Source: Bacteroidia bacterium (GTDB lineage Bacteria > Bacteroidota > Bacteroidia > CAILMK01 > JBBDIG01). From it: a stretch of 64,000 nt of DNA. Numbering within the stretch: position 1 is the stretch's first letter; each line of letters starts with the position of its first letter. The stretch lies in the NCBI GenBank assembly GCA_040880525.1, contig JBBDIG010000016.1, forward strand, positions 62,001-126,000, read 5' to 3'. Below the pieces are notes generated by a model. The model was not told where the DNA came from and did not search any database. It was given only the letters and a program-made list of their open reading frames with translations. This document shows, piece after piece, positions 9,701-18,409 of this stretch. The position numbers were made by a program, and so were the translations under genes.

Positions 9701-11514
9701 GTATCTAATTTTTTTATAAACATTCTTCGAGTATTATCAATGCTGTCGTGAAGATACCCACCCAGATATACATACCCGCTATCATCAAAAGCTATATTGA
9801 CGACATAATCATTCCATATATTGCCCATTCTTTTCGCCCATAGCAATTCTCCTGATGAAGTATATTTACCGATATACGCATCATGCCTTCCCATTTGTGT
9901 TTCTTCGGACATAAGGTAATGCGTTTTTAAGGAGGGATCAAAATCAATCATTCCGCTAAATGCTCCGGCAATGTAAACATTTCCTTCTGCATCAGTTGCT
10001 AATGCATCCCCACTACTCTGGTTGTAACCGTACTCTTTGACACTCCATGCGGCTTCACATAATCCGTTTAAGGAATACTTCGCTACAAATGGGGAGAGTT
10101 GTTGTCCCTTTAACTGAACAAAATGAGCCGAATTATCAAATCTCATAGCTGCACCAAAACCGGTATAATACACGCTGTTTTTACCATTAAAAATAATAAA
10201 CTGACCTACGTCATTTTTATCAGTTACCGGTCCTCTCATCCAAACGAATGCACCTGCGGAGTCATATTTAGCCAAGAATGTCCTTCCGCTTCCAAACATA
10301 TGACTGGTAAGCGGAGCGGGGTCAAAATCAACCTTTCCACTTGATCTGCCTGTTATATAGTAACTCCCTATGTCGTCACTTGCTATGGACAATCCGGTAA
10401 GAGATATAGTTGATAATGAACTAATACTTCCAATTCTTTCAGCAAAAAAATAATTTCCAGCAGTATCATACTTCGCAAAAAACATATTCTGATTCCCCCA
10501 TGAAGTGAGGAGGGCAGAGGCCCCTGAAGGATCAAAATCCGAAGTTCCCCCAAAGCCGCCTGTCATGTATATATAGCTTTCTCCATAGAAAGTAATAGAG
10601 TGGCTCGAATCTGCTCCGCTGCCGCCCATTTTTTTAGCCCATGTATAATTACCTGCAGTATCATATTTAGCCAAAAAAATATCGGTATTTCCTGAAGAAA
10701 TAAGATTTGCTGTAGCTATTCCTGGATTGAAATCGGCCGTATCTTCAAAAACCCCTGTTAAATACAAGTACCCATTGGAGCCGTAAATCATGGAGTACGA
10801 AAGATCATTTCCCTGGCCCCCTATGCCTTTAGCCCATATTGAATTGCCTGATGTATCATATTTGGCTATAAAAAAATCTTTACCTCCGGCTGAACTAAGT
10901 CCTGAAGGGATTCCATTATTTACAAAAATCAAAGAATCACTAAAGTATCCTGAAAGATAAACATAACCATCATTGCCTATGACAATAGATTTCCCAACAT
11001 CCTCACCAGTGCCTATGATGCTACTGGCCCAGATCAAGTTTCCCGAAGAATCATATTTGGCAACAAAAACATCTGAACCCGTTGATGCAACCATGCTTAT
11101 CGAATTGTAAGGATAGTCGAAATAAGCAGTATCTTGAAAAGACCCGGTTACATAGATATTATCTGCATTATCTATAGCTATTGCCAACCCCTCGTCATCA
11201 AACTTGCCTCCTAAACTTTGTGACCAAATATGATTGCCAACAGAATCATATTTGATAAGAAAGACATCATTCATCCCAACTGAAATAAGTGGATCTACAG
11301 GGGTAGTGGTTCCAAAACTTACGGTACTCTCAAATTTTCCTGTTATAAAAATATTACCGGAGTGGTCATTTGCTATGCAATAGCTTTTTTCATTTGTGTT
11401 TCCCGCATCTCCAAGCCCGATTGCCCAGCGATTACTCACCTCTTGAGCCGAGGCTGAAAATGTGAAAAGTAAGGTTATAAGTAAGTTAATGCAAGAAGGT
11501 AATAAGTTTTTCAT
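6727..11514 (-). CDS. Giant T9SS-exported protein: SBBP propeller, CDSF repeats, dockerin-like, cohesin-like, sorting domain
   Basis: A 1595-residue secreted protein. After a signal peptide (MKNLLPSCINLLITLLFTFS) come about 930 residues of SBBP-type beta-propeller repeats (AKYDSSGNLIWA, IYVTGSFQDTA, DFDPSG). From about residue 958 there are six repeats of ~51 residues of the form CDSFISPSGKYIW..GCDSIITVNLTI. Residues ~1255-1345 look dockerin-like, with two calcium-loop motifs (DANSDGVANNFD and DCDGSGTISAAD). Residues ~1350-1500 resemble a cohesin fold, and 1515-1595 are a type A sorting domain (VVIYPNPTKDEV). It is expected on the cell surface or released, perhaps in adhesion or matrix formation; function is unknown. 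Its closest relative is the adjacent gene at 11689-16455. Confidence 0.85.
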   Translation of the reverse strand: MKNLLPSCINLLITLLFTFSASAQEVSNRWAIGLGDAGNTNEKSYCIANDHSGNIFITGKFESTVSFGTTTPVDPLISVGMNDVFLIKYDSVGNHIWSQSLGGKFDDEGLAIAIDNADNIYVTGSFQDTAYFDYPYNSISMVASTGSDVFVAKYDSSGNLIWASSIIGTGEDVGKSIVIGNDGYVYLSGYFSDSLIFVNNGIPSGLSSAGGKDFFIAKYDTSGNSIWAKGIGGQGNDLSYSMIYGSNGYLYLTGVFEDTADFNPGIATANLISSGNTDIFLAKYDTAGNYTWAKKMGGSGADSSHSITFYGESYIYMTGGFGGTSDFDPSGASALLTSWGNQNMFFAKYDTAGNYFFAERIGSISSLSTISLTGLSIASDDIGSYYITGRSSGKVDFDPAPLTSHMFGSGRTFLAKYDSAGAFVWMRGPVTDKNDVGQFIIFNGKNSVYYTGFGAAMRFDNSAHFVQLKGQQLSPFVAKYSLNGLCEAAWSVKEYGYNQSSGDALATDAEGNVYIAGAFSGMIDFDPSLKTHYLMSEETQMGRHDAYIGKYTSSGELLWAKRMGNIWNDYVVNIAFDDSGYVYLGGYLHDSIDNTRRMFIKKLDTSGNFIWSILIGGNLPDYSNHNRPQGFAMDDDNNIYVAGNFRGTKDFDPSSAVANLTAPTGNGADIFLAKYNSSGQYQWAHQLNGVGEEEIRSMYYCSSGIYIVGTFNGTLDFDPSVNSAQFTSNAQDIFITKYDTAGKYLWAKIVGGDKDDKAIGSTIGINGDIYLYGHFTDSTDIDPSPVIASFYSPAGGYFYSYFMAKYDSTGNYIWGRNMEMDIGSKHMEIHSSNNAIYTDQKDNIYLTGGFRGTVDFDPSGNNAYITSKSNNDMYFAKYDSAANYMWAKPIGVIYGYQEARAIVVQDTGIIYLTGLFTHTVDFSASPRIANFVTPNVYPSIFLAKYTNCEISQNNIFANGCDSFISPSGEYIWTTSGVYSDTLLNSSGCDSIITVNLTINQITDSSIQIFFCDSFISPSNKYIWNSSGIYTDTLLNALGCDSVISVNLTIIPRTTSAIHPTACDSFISPSSKYIWNSSGTYTDTLLNALGCDSVITINLTIRSSYNSINPVVCDSFISPSNRYIWKSNGSYTDTIPNFYGCDSIITIGLTINNSSIDSYSTVACDSLYWPVTGITYYSSDTLMAVFQNAIGCDSIIKLYLTITNSTFSSISPVVCDSFVSPSGKYVWTTTGNYTDTIPNFIGCDSIISVNLTLDSDCVWPGDANSDGVANNFDILAIGTQYSKTGPTRANSSISWTAQHASDWSDTLANGANIKHADCDGSGTISAADTTAVSVNYNKTHNKTGLSKLGGPDDPVLSVKFQQDSLTAGMLMKADIHFGSDIQEAEDVYGIAYTVSVPAEFIEPNSLMLNYHNSWLGNVGSELIYLNKSFNGNGEVETAISRINHSNVSGSGKIGVIQFRLKDPLPQTALSHLKVELKDVLLINATETPLPYNLEGDSIRFVTGIAKTYIYNRVVIYPNPTKDEVSVNFTGLHVNEIQILDLRGRTMLVKKLRSADFTVEGKEVLNTSNLAAGVYLVKVMADEGVIQKRVVILNSAP
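6796..7203. repeat. 408 bp tract identical to 11761-12168 (copy 1)
   Basis: Read side by side, this segment matches 11761-12168 base for base (constant offset 4965). It encodes the end of the cohesin-like region and most of the sorting domain of the giant protein. Differences resume at both edges, so the boundaries are sharp. Confidence 0.9.
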
Positions 11515-11688
11515 TTTTTGATTTCTTAGGGTAATTTGATTTGACGCAGGCAGGTCAAGTTCAACTTAGCAAAACTGCGTCTCAAAGAAACTGAAATTCT
11601 GTGACTATAAAGCAGAACTTCACATTTTTTGTGGGTTAAGTTTCTCGTGGAACCAACAGTTGAGCAGTTTTATGAGTTTCGCGACAGA

Positions 11689-14600
11689 TTAGCGGTGAGC
11701 CGTATTTAGTTTCACCACTCGCCTCTGAATAACTCCCTCTTCAGCTATAATTTTTACGAGATAAACTCCTGCCGCAAGATTCGAAGTATTGAGGACTTCC
11801 TTACCCTCCACCGTGAAGTCTGCACTCCTTAACTTTTTAACAAGCATTGTCCTTCCCCGCAAGTCGAGGATTTGAATCTCATTTACATGAAGTCCGGTGA
11901 AGTTTACGCTAACCTCATCTTTGGTAGGATTAGGATAAATAACCACACGGTTATAAATATATGTTTTGGCTATGCCAGTAACAAACCGGATAGAATCACC
12001 TTCTAAATTATACGGTAAAGGAGTTTCTGTAGCATTTATTAGCAGTACATCTTTTAGTTCGACCTTCAGGTGCGAAAGTGCTGTTTGTGGTAGCGGATCT
12101 TTTAGACGGAACTGGATCACACCTATTTTTCCAGAACCGGATACATTGCTGTGATTGATTCTGCTAATACCCGTTTCCACTTCACTATTTGCGTCAAAGT
12201 ATTTGGTTAGAGAAATCAATTCACTTCCAACGTTTCCAAGCCAACTATTCTGATAAAACAACAGGAAACTATTCGGCACAATGAATTCTTCAGTTACCGA
12301 TACCGTATATGCAATTCCATAAATATCTTCTGCTTCAAGAATGTCTGACCCTAAGTGAATCTCGGCAGTCATTAGCGCTCCGGCTGTCAATGAATCTTGT
12401 TGAAACTTTACCGTCAGCAGAGGATCATCAGGGCCTCCGAGTTTGCTCAATCCCCTTTTGTTATGCGATTTGTTATAGTTAACTGAAACAGCAATGGTGT
12501 CAGAGGCAGATATAGTTGCATCACCATCGCAGTCTGCATGTTTAATGTTAGTTCCATTAGCCAAAGTATCACTCCAGTCAGGGGCATGTTGTGCAGCCCA
12601 GGAAATGGATGCATTAGTCCGGGCAGGGCCGGTTTTGCTGTATTGGGTACCTATAGTAAGGATGTCAAAATTATTTGCCACTCCATCACTATTAGCATCT
12701 CCTGGCCACACGCAATCATTGTCCAATGTCAGATTTACAGTTATCACACTATCACAACCTGTAGCATTAGGGATTGTATCCATGTAAGTTCCATTGCTAG
12801 TCCAAATATATCGTCCACTTGGCGAAGCAAAGCTGTCACAAACAACCGTGTTAATACTGCTGAAAGTAGATTTTTTTACTGTTAGGAATAATTTGATTAT
12901 AGAATCGCAACCTGTAGCGTTTTTTAATACAGCGGATAAAGTATCACTTGCGGAATAGGTGATGCCGGTAACCGGCCAGAAAAAGCTATCGCAGGCGGAG
13001 GTGTTGAAAGTATCCATGCTGCTGGTATTAATGGCTAACCCTATTGCTATTATACTATCGCATCCTTGAGCATTTGGAATAGTGTCAGTATAATTTCCGC
13101 TGCTTTTCCAAGTAAATCTACCGCTAGGGCTAATGAAACTGTCACATGCCATAGGGCTTATGTTGCTATAGGAAATGCTCTTAACAGCGAGCATTACAAC
13201 TAACACACTATCGCAACCCATTGAGTTTTGCAGCGTATCTGAATATGTGCCACTTTGATTCCATACATATCGTCCGCTTGGGGAAACAACACTATCACAA
13301 GTTGAAATAAAAATGTTGCTATCTGTAGTTCGATTAATGGTTAGATTAACTGTTATTATACTGTCACAACCCCATGAACTGAGCAGCGTGTCCGAATAAA
13401 TACCATTCGTTTTCCATACGTATTTTCCGGAGGGACTAACAAAGCTATCGCAAGTTGTAGGGCTTATTGCATTTGTGTCATGAGGAATAATTGTAAGATG
13501 GACTGTTATTACACTGTCGCAGCCCACAGCATTTTGGAGTGTGTCAGAATATAATCCAGTAGCTGTCCAAATATATTTATTACTTGGACTAATAAAACTA
13601 TCGCAACCCATAACCATAATATCAGCATACGTCCCGCAATTCGTATAATGAGCAACGAACATTGATCCATCAAAGACGTAGGCAGTGCTCGGTGAGGGAT
13701 CAAAATCAACTGTGTCAGCACCAAGGCCGTTAAGAATACCAGTAATAGAGACATCGTTCTGGCTATTAAGAGAAAGGGTAGTTCCACGGCTGGCGTTCGG
13801 GCCGCTCATGATTTTTACCCACAGATAATTACCAGAGGAATTATACTTGGCTAAATATATGTCTGCATATCCCCCCTTTGAACTAAAAATTGCACTATCT
13901 CCTGAAGGGTCAAAATCCACCGTCCCTTCAATTCCACTCGTTATAAAAATATTATCCATCGCATCCGTTTTTAAACCATTATTAACATAGCCTAAACCCA
14001 TGCTTTTACCCCATTGGTAGGTGCCCGTGCTATCATATTTGGCTAAAAAAGCGGAACCGCCAGGAGCATATAAAGGGGCAATGGCTGGTGAGGGATCCAA
14101 ATCAGTGGAGTCTATAAAAACGCCATACATATAAATATCACTGTTTACTCCCAGTGCTGTAGCAAATAAGTCATCCATATTTACCCCTCCAATAGTTTTT
14201 ACCCATTTATAATTTCCTGATTTGTCATATTTCGCAATAAAGATGTCCAGAGAATTTGCTGTGTCACGGGCCGTATTTGCGGACGGATCAAAATCGATAG
14301 ATCCAGAATAATCTCCAGTTAAATAGATACCAGAGCTATCGGCCATAAGTGTTTGTAAGTATATTCTATTATTTCCTATCTGCCGCGCCCATTGATATTG
14401 CCCTTGATTGTTATACTTAGCAAAAAAAAGTGCCCTCCCCCCCCATGCTGTTAAATTTGCGGTGGCAAAAGAAGGGTCAAAATCCTTAGTATTGATAAAT
14501 TCATCTGAAATGTAAAGGTCATTATTTTCATCAATAACAAAACCTAGTATTCGTCTCGTGTATCCTAATCCAGCACTCCCTCCTAATTTTATTGACCATT

Positions 14601-16455
14601 TATAATTACCGGAAGAATCAAATTTTGTTATAAAAACCTTATCACCGCCATCCGCGGTCATGGTATCTAAGGCCGGTGAGGGATCAAAATCTACGGTATC
14701 TTCAAAACATCCTGCTATATACACATTACCGCTATCATCAAGCTGCACATTGACGGCATAGTCTGCCCTAATGCCGCCCATGCTTGCTGCCCATTTAAGT
14801 TGTCCTCTTGAATCATATTTTGCCAGAAAGGCGTCAGCTGCGCCTTTTGAAAAAAGGTTATATCTCTCAACAGATGGGTCAAAGTCAACTGTTCCTGAAA
14901 ATTCTCCGGCAACATAAACATTTCCTTGTGTGTCACTTATTATCGCCCGCCCTACACTTGCATCTCCAGTGTGCTCTTCTACGCCCCATGCGGAGTTAAA
15001 GTCTCCTGATGCTGAAGAACATTTCCCTACAAAAACTGAAGAAATTTTACCTCTTATAATACCAGCATTTGGAAAATATGCCGAGCCAGATTGGGTGCCA
15101 GTAATGAAAATCCTATCGGTACCATCAAAGGCTATGGATTGCTCGTATGTCGTACCGCCTTGATAAACAATACTTACCCATTGATATATTCCTGAAGAAT
15201 CATATTTAGCAACAAAAACAGTTTCGTAGCCGGCTGCTGTGTGTATTGCTGTTCCAACAGAGGGGTCAAAATCAACCGTATTACCAAATCGCCCGATGAT
15301 GTAAAAATTACCCACACTATCCGTAACAACATCTTGTCCTGAGCAATATGCATCGTTGCCTTCACCTACAGCCTTAGCGAGGACAAAGGCTCCAGATGTA
15401 TCATATTTCGCCAGGAACATAAAGGAGTTCCAAAATTTATCAGAATAGACATATATATTAAAAGTATTAGGTGATGGATCAAAATCAACAGAATCTTGAA
15501 ATTCACCTGTGACATATAAGTACTGACCATCAAATGCCAAGGACTCACCCTTCGCCTGAGAAGTTCCCCCAAGTCGTTTGGCCCACACATAGTTTCCGGC
15601 CGTGTCATACTTTGCCAAAAAAATATCAGTGCTGCCGGAAGCTGATAGATTAGCTGTCGTTGATCCCGGATCAAAATCAGTAATACCTTCAAAATACCCA
15701 GTTAGATATAGGTATCCTCTTGGGTCTACCACCATGGATTGGGCGAAATCGTCATTTGCCCCACCAATACCTTTGCTCCATATATAATTACCCGAAGTGT
15801 CATATTTAGCTATGAAAAAATCTATTCCTCCTGCTGATTTAATTTCAGCAGTGCTACCGGCAGGATTAAACATCAAAGAGTCTGTGAACGATCCTGAAAT
15901 ATAAAGGTCTCCGCTGTTTCCTACCACAATAGATTTCCCCATTCCTTCTCCTGGCCCTCTAATACTCCTGGCCCATTGATGTTGTCCAGAAGAATTATAT
16001 TTAGCTATGAATACATCGGAACTATCAAACGAAGCCAGCTTCGCTGTGTCATAGGGAGTAGCAAAATCAGCAGTATCCTGAAAAAATCCGGTTACATATA
16101 TATTATTAGCGCTATCCACGGCCAAAGCCATTCCGCGGTCATTCAGTCTGCCTCCCATGCTCTGAGTCCATAGACATTTGCCAGTTGAATCATATTTTAC
16201 CAGAAAAACATCATACTCACCTGCTGAAATGACGGGATTTATTTCTCCAGTTGAAAAGCTAACTCTCCGATCAAATTCTCCGGTTATATAAACATTCCCA
16301 TTGTGGTCAGTAACAACACTATGGGCTTTTTCACTTTCACTTCTTTCGTCTCCAAAACCGTGAGCCCAACTATAATCAACATCTTGGGCAAAGGCTGGAA
16401 AAGCGAAAATCAATGCAACCAGTGTGGTAATGCAGAAAGGTAATAGGGTTCTCAA
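11689..16455 (-). CDS. Second giant T9SS-exported paralogue of the 6727-11514 protein
   Basis: A 1588-residue protein with the same order of parts as its neighbour 174 bases downstream: signal peptide (MRTLLPFCITTLVALIFAFP), SBBP propeller repeats to about residue 940, six CDSF repeats, a dockerin-like block (DANSDGVANNFDILTIG, DCDGDATISASD), a cohesin-like domain and a type A sorting domain. The propeller and repeat regions have clearly diverged, whereas about 135 residues near the C-terminus are identical. The fifth repeat in both proteins carries the same atypical WPVTGITY variant, so the repeat array predates the duplication. Probably a surface or extracellular structural protein; ligand unknown. 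A TAnnTTTG element lies upstream. Confidence 0.85.
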   Translation of the reverse strand: MRTLLPFCITTLVALIFAFPAFAQDVDYSWAHGFGDERSESEKAHSVVTDHNGNVYITGEFDRRVSFSTGEINPVISAGEYDVFLVKYDSTGKCLWTQSMGGRLNDRGMALAVDSANNIYVTGFFQDTADFATPYDTAKLASFDSSDVFIAKYNSSGQHQWARSIRGPGEGMGKSIVVGNSGDLYISGSFTDSLMFNPAGSTAEIKSAGGIDFFIAKYDTSGNYIWSKGIGGANDDFAQSMVVDPRGYLYLTGYFEGITDFDPGSTTANLSASGSTDIFLAKYDTAGNYVWAKRLGGTSQAKGESLAFDGQYLYVTGEFQDSVDFDPSPNTFNIYVYSDKFWNSFMFLAKYDTSGAFVLAKAVGEGNDAYCSGQDVVTDSVGNFYIIGRFGNTVDFDPSVGTAIHTAAGYETVFVAKYDSSGIYQWVSIVYQGGTTYEQSIAFDGTDRIFITGTQSGSAYFPNAGIIRGKISSVFVGKCSSASGDFNSAWGVEEHTGDASVGRAIISDTQGNVYVAGEFSGTVDFDPSVERYNLFSKGAADAFLAKYDSRGQLKWAASMGGIRADYAVNVQLDDSGNVYIAGCFEDTVDFDPSPALDTMTADGGDKVFITKFDSSGNYKWSIKLGGSAGLGYTRRILGFVIDENNDLYISDEFINTKDFDPSFATANLTAWGGRALFFAKYNNQGQYQWARQIGNNRIYLQTLMADSSGIYLTGDYSGSIDFDPSANTARDTANSLDIFIAKYDKSGNYKWVKTIGGVNMDDLFATALGVNSDIYMYGVFIDSTDLDPSPAIAPLYAPGGSAFLAKYDSTGTYQWGKSMGLGYVNNGLKTDAMDNIFITSGIEGTVDFDPSGDSAIFSSKGGYADIYLAKYNSSGNYLWVKIMSGPNASRGTTLSLNSQNDVSITGILNGLGADTVDFDPSPSTAYVFDGSMFVAHYTNCGTYADIMVMGCDSFISPSNKYIWTATGLYSDTLQNAVGCDSVITVHLTIIPHDTNAISPTTCDSFVSPSGKYVWKTNGIYSDTLLSSWGCDSIITVNLTINRTTDSNIFISTCDSVVSPSGRYVWNQSGTYSDTLQNSMGCDSVLVVMLAVKSISYSNISPMACDSFISPSGRFTWKSSGNYTDTIPNAQGCDSIIAIGLAINTSSMDTFNTSACDSFFWPVTGITYSASDTLSAVLKNATGCDSIIKLFLTVKKSTFSSINTVVCDSFASPSGRYIWTSNGTYMDTIPNATGCDSVITVNLTLDNDCVWPGDANSDGVANNFDILTIGTQYSKTGPARTNASISWAAQHAPDWSDTLANGTNIKHADCDGDATISASDTIAVSVNYNKSHNKRGLSKLGGPDDPLLTVKFQQDSLTAGALMTAEIHLGSDILEAEDIYGIAYTVSVTEEFIVPNSFLLFYQNSWLGNVGSELISLTKYFDANSEVETGISRINHSNVSGSGKIGVIQFRLKDPLPQTALSHLKVELKDVLLINATETPLPYNLEGDSIRFVTGIAKTYIYNRVVIYPNPTKDEVSVNFTGLHVNEIQILDLRGRTMLVKKLRSADFTVEGKEVLNTSNLAAGVYLVKIIAEEGVIQRRVVKLNTAHR
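11761..12168. repeat. 408 bp tract identical to 6796-7203 (copy 2)
   Basis: Counterpart of the tract in the downstream paralogue. The sequence just outside, such as the last sorting-domain codons and the start of the cohesin-like domain, differs at many positions, so the identity reflects recent exchange rather than overall youth of the duplication. Confidence 0.9.
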
Positions 16456-16507
16456 AATATTGCTTTTTAGAGTTAAGGCTATCAGACCACTTTGTAAATA
16501 GTCAAAA

Positions 16508-16515
16508 CAAAGATA
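16508..16515 (-). promoter_or_regulatory. -7 promoter element for the giant gene at 11689-16455
   Basis: On the minus strand TATCTTTG fits TAnnTTTG and lies 52 bases before the ATG. A GTTG about 24 bases further upstream is a weak -33 candidate. The remaining intergenic bases to 16719 show nothing else. Confidence 0.4.
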
Positions 16516-16719
16516 CTATTTGAAACACTTTGTTAGAGGCAACTCGAATTATTAAAGTGCTGCAAGGAAGATTACAAAATGGTTTCTCCTCCCAACTTTT
16601 TTGCTATCCATCCGAAAGCGGGATTAGTCTTCTGCCCAAATATTTAAGGGTGGCGATGCGATGCGCTTGCGGCCCATGCAGTGGCAACGTTTTTTGGAAG
16701 TGTTCACGCAGGTTGCTTT

Positions 16720-17520
16720 TCAAAGTTTAGCAGCCTGAATATGCATCCAATCGAAATTGCGTTGCTGGCCCAGGCTCACCCAACCTTCTTCTTCCCAGAA
16801 TTTCCACCACATGGCGTATTCAGGTTTTGCGAATGAGGCCCGGTCGCGTCCCCATTTCAGTTGGTTTCTTTCCGGGTCGTAGTCTACTGCCATGCCCCAA
16901 CTATGTGTAGAGTACCGCGAACCTCCGCGCATCTTTCTCACGTTGAGGCATCCTCCCCATAAATCTAACCGGAGCCGCTGGATTTCGTCCAGGCCGTAAT
17001 GGTTGAACACCTTAGTGAGAACCCTGAGCATGCTATCATGCACTTTTTCATGGCAGGAAAAGCGATTGATCACCTTGCTCTTGTCCCACGCCAGTTTGTG
17101 CGGGTAAGGGACATTGATCGTGGTTTGCCTTTGACCCACCTGGCCATAGAAAGCAATTATTTCCGATTCAGGCGTCTGCTTCGGCCATTGATTGGGATTA
17201 ACTTCAACCAACTCCTCCGGACGCCAAATCTCGGGTTCCTTATGCTCCACCAAAACCCTGATCAATGCATCGAGGGCAAATCGAGTTTGCGGCCCGAGGA
17301 ATCCGTCAACAGGCCCTGCTTCAATATTGTGCTCGCGCGCCAACAATTGGATGAATCCCACTACTTTCCGCGCATTTGCCCAATCTCTGGGAAGATCAGG
17401 AATGTTGCTGAGCGCACTCATGGTTTTTGAGCCGAGCATACCGTCAACAGGCCCTGCATTGTACCCTTTCGCGTTTAGTTGCTGCTGTACGAACCTGATA
17501 TCTTTTTTTGTAATGGCCAT
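16720..17520 (-). CDS. M15-family peptidase with two peptidoglycan-binding repeats (endolysin-like)
   Basis: A 266-residue protein. Two short peptidoglycan-binding repeats occupy residues ~5-95, each with a GPVDG(M/F)LG motif and a family-typical helix. The C-terminal half looks like an M15 D-Ala-D-Ala or L-Ala-D-Glu peptidase: STHSWGMAVDYDPERN supplies the zinc His and Asp, and NFDWMHIQ the final His. There is no signal peptide or membrane segment, as in phage endolysins or enzymes released by lysis. No other phage genes are nearby, so it may be a domesticated lysin or an enzyme exported in another way. It cleaves cell-wall peptides by family inference; the exact bond is not predictable. Confidence 0.75.
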   Translation of the reverse strand: MAITKKDIRFVQQQLNAKGYNAGPVDGMLGSKTMSALSNIPDLPRDWANARKVVGFIQLLAREHNIEAGPVDGFLGPQTRFALDALIRVLVEHKEPEIWRPEELVEVNPNQWPKQTPESEIIAFYGQVGQRQTTINVPYPHKLAWDKSKVINRFSCHEKVHDSMLRVLTKVFNHYGLDEIQRLRLDLWGGCLNVRKMRGGSRYSTHSWGMAVDYDPERNQLKWGRDRASFAKPEYAMWWKFWEEEGWVSLGQQRNFDWMHIQAAKL

Positions 17521-17656
17521 GGTTTTGAGAATTGGATGAAGTTCAAAGGTTGCTAAACTTGGGGGAATTGCAATGGTTGATGGGCTACCCCATTAGGAAA
17601 CCCGCTTTATCTTTTAAATTCTATTTGGGCACTAACCCTGAGTATTTTACTCAGTA

Positions 17657-18282
17657 TCAGTTCATTATTACTTCCAATTCAAAAAGCCCGCTCACAATGT
17701 CGTTTACATTATTGATTGAGTAGTCATTGGATAGTATGATTTTATTGCTTATTTCTTTTATGTTGTTTAATGGTGGAAATCTCATTTCTCTTAATTCTGT
17801 TGCACTTACATTTAGATTACCGTAAAAAATTGGAAGTAAGTATTAAATAATTCGGAGTTGAGCAATGCACAAAGGCCAACAACTTCGTCACGGTCTAAAT
17901 GTCCGTCTTTTCTGTATATGTAGTTTACTTTATTTTCAACTCCGATATAATCCGATTTGGCATAGTTACAGAAATAAGGGGCTGCAATTAATCTGCTCTT
18001 GTCATCTTTGGTGCTAAATCGTCTTAAAAGAATATAATTCTTATTGGGAAGCAACAAAGATTTTGAGCCGCTTTCTATTTTTATAAATTGCCCTTTTTCT
18101 TTCAGTTGTTTTGGCCATTTCATTATCATTTTGTTTATGTTGAGTAACCAAAATAATGGAGCTAAAAATACTGTCCCGTTTTCGTAATTTTTTTGAATAA
18201 AATCTAACGCACGGAAGGAAACAACGGGTACTGTTGAAACTTTTATATTAAAACCTGTCAAAACATTTTCCCAAATTTTCTT
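17657..18282 (-). pseudogene. C-terminal remnant of an Eco57I-type restriction-modification methylase, frameshifted
   Basis: The first part (18282 down to about 17820, preceded by an in-frame stop) reads KIWENVLTGFNIKVSTVPVV, later YIGVENKVNYIYR and GLCALLNSELFNTYFQFF, which fits the target-recognition end of Eco57I-like methylases. At a run of six T's (minus strand) near 17820 the frame is lost to TVI-stop. Adding one T restores FQFFYGNLNVSATELREMRF and a further ~50 family-like residues ending at the TGA at 17657-17659. The catalytic methylase motifs (such as NPPY) and endonuclease are missing, so it is truncated as well as frameshifted. The patch is AT rich compared with its flanks. A phase-variable homopolymer is conceivable but moot without the 5' part. 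Confidence 0.75.
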
Positions 18283-18353
18283 TTATAAGGAGGCATTGCA
18301 GGTGCGGTCCGGAGATTTCAGGATGAATCAGCTGCGTTGTTGAAATTAAAAAT

Positions 18354-18385
18354 TTTGGAACTAAAGCAGCTTTGAGTTAGGTTTG
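18354..18385 (+). promoter_or_regulatory. Bacteroidota promoter (TTTG-N20-TAnnTTTG) for the delta-60 repeat gene
   Basis: TTTG at 18354-18357 and TAGGTTTG at 18378-18385 are separated by 20 bases, close to the consensus for the primary sigma factor of this phylum. The ATG at 18410 follows 24 bases later. The element overlaps an alternative upstream start at 18383, which argues against that start. Confidence 0.65.
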
Positions 18386-18409
18386 GTGGCTGAATTAAAA
18401 AATAAACTC

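Noticed and set aside
16720-18282. Prophage made of the M15 enzyme and the methylase remnant
   Set aside because: No capsid, tail, integrase or packaging genes are nearby.
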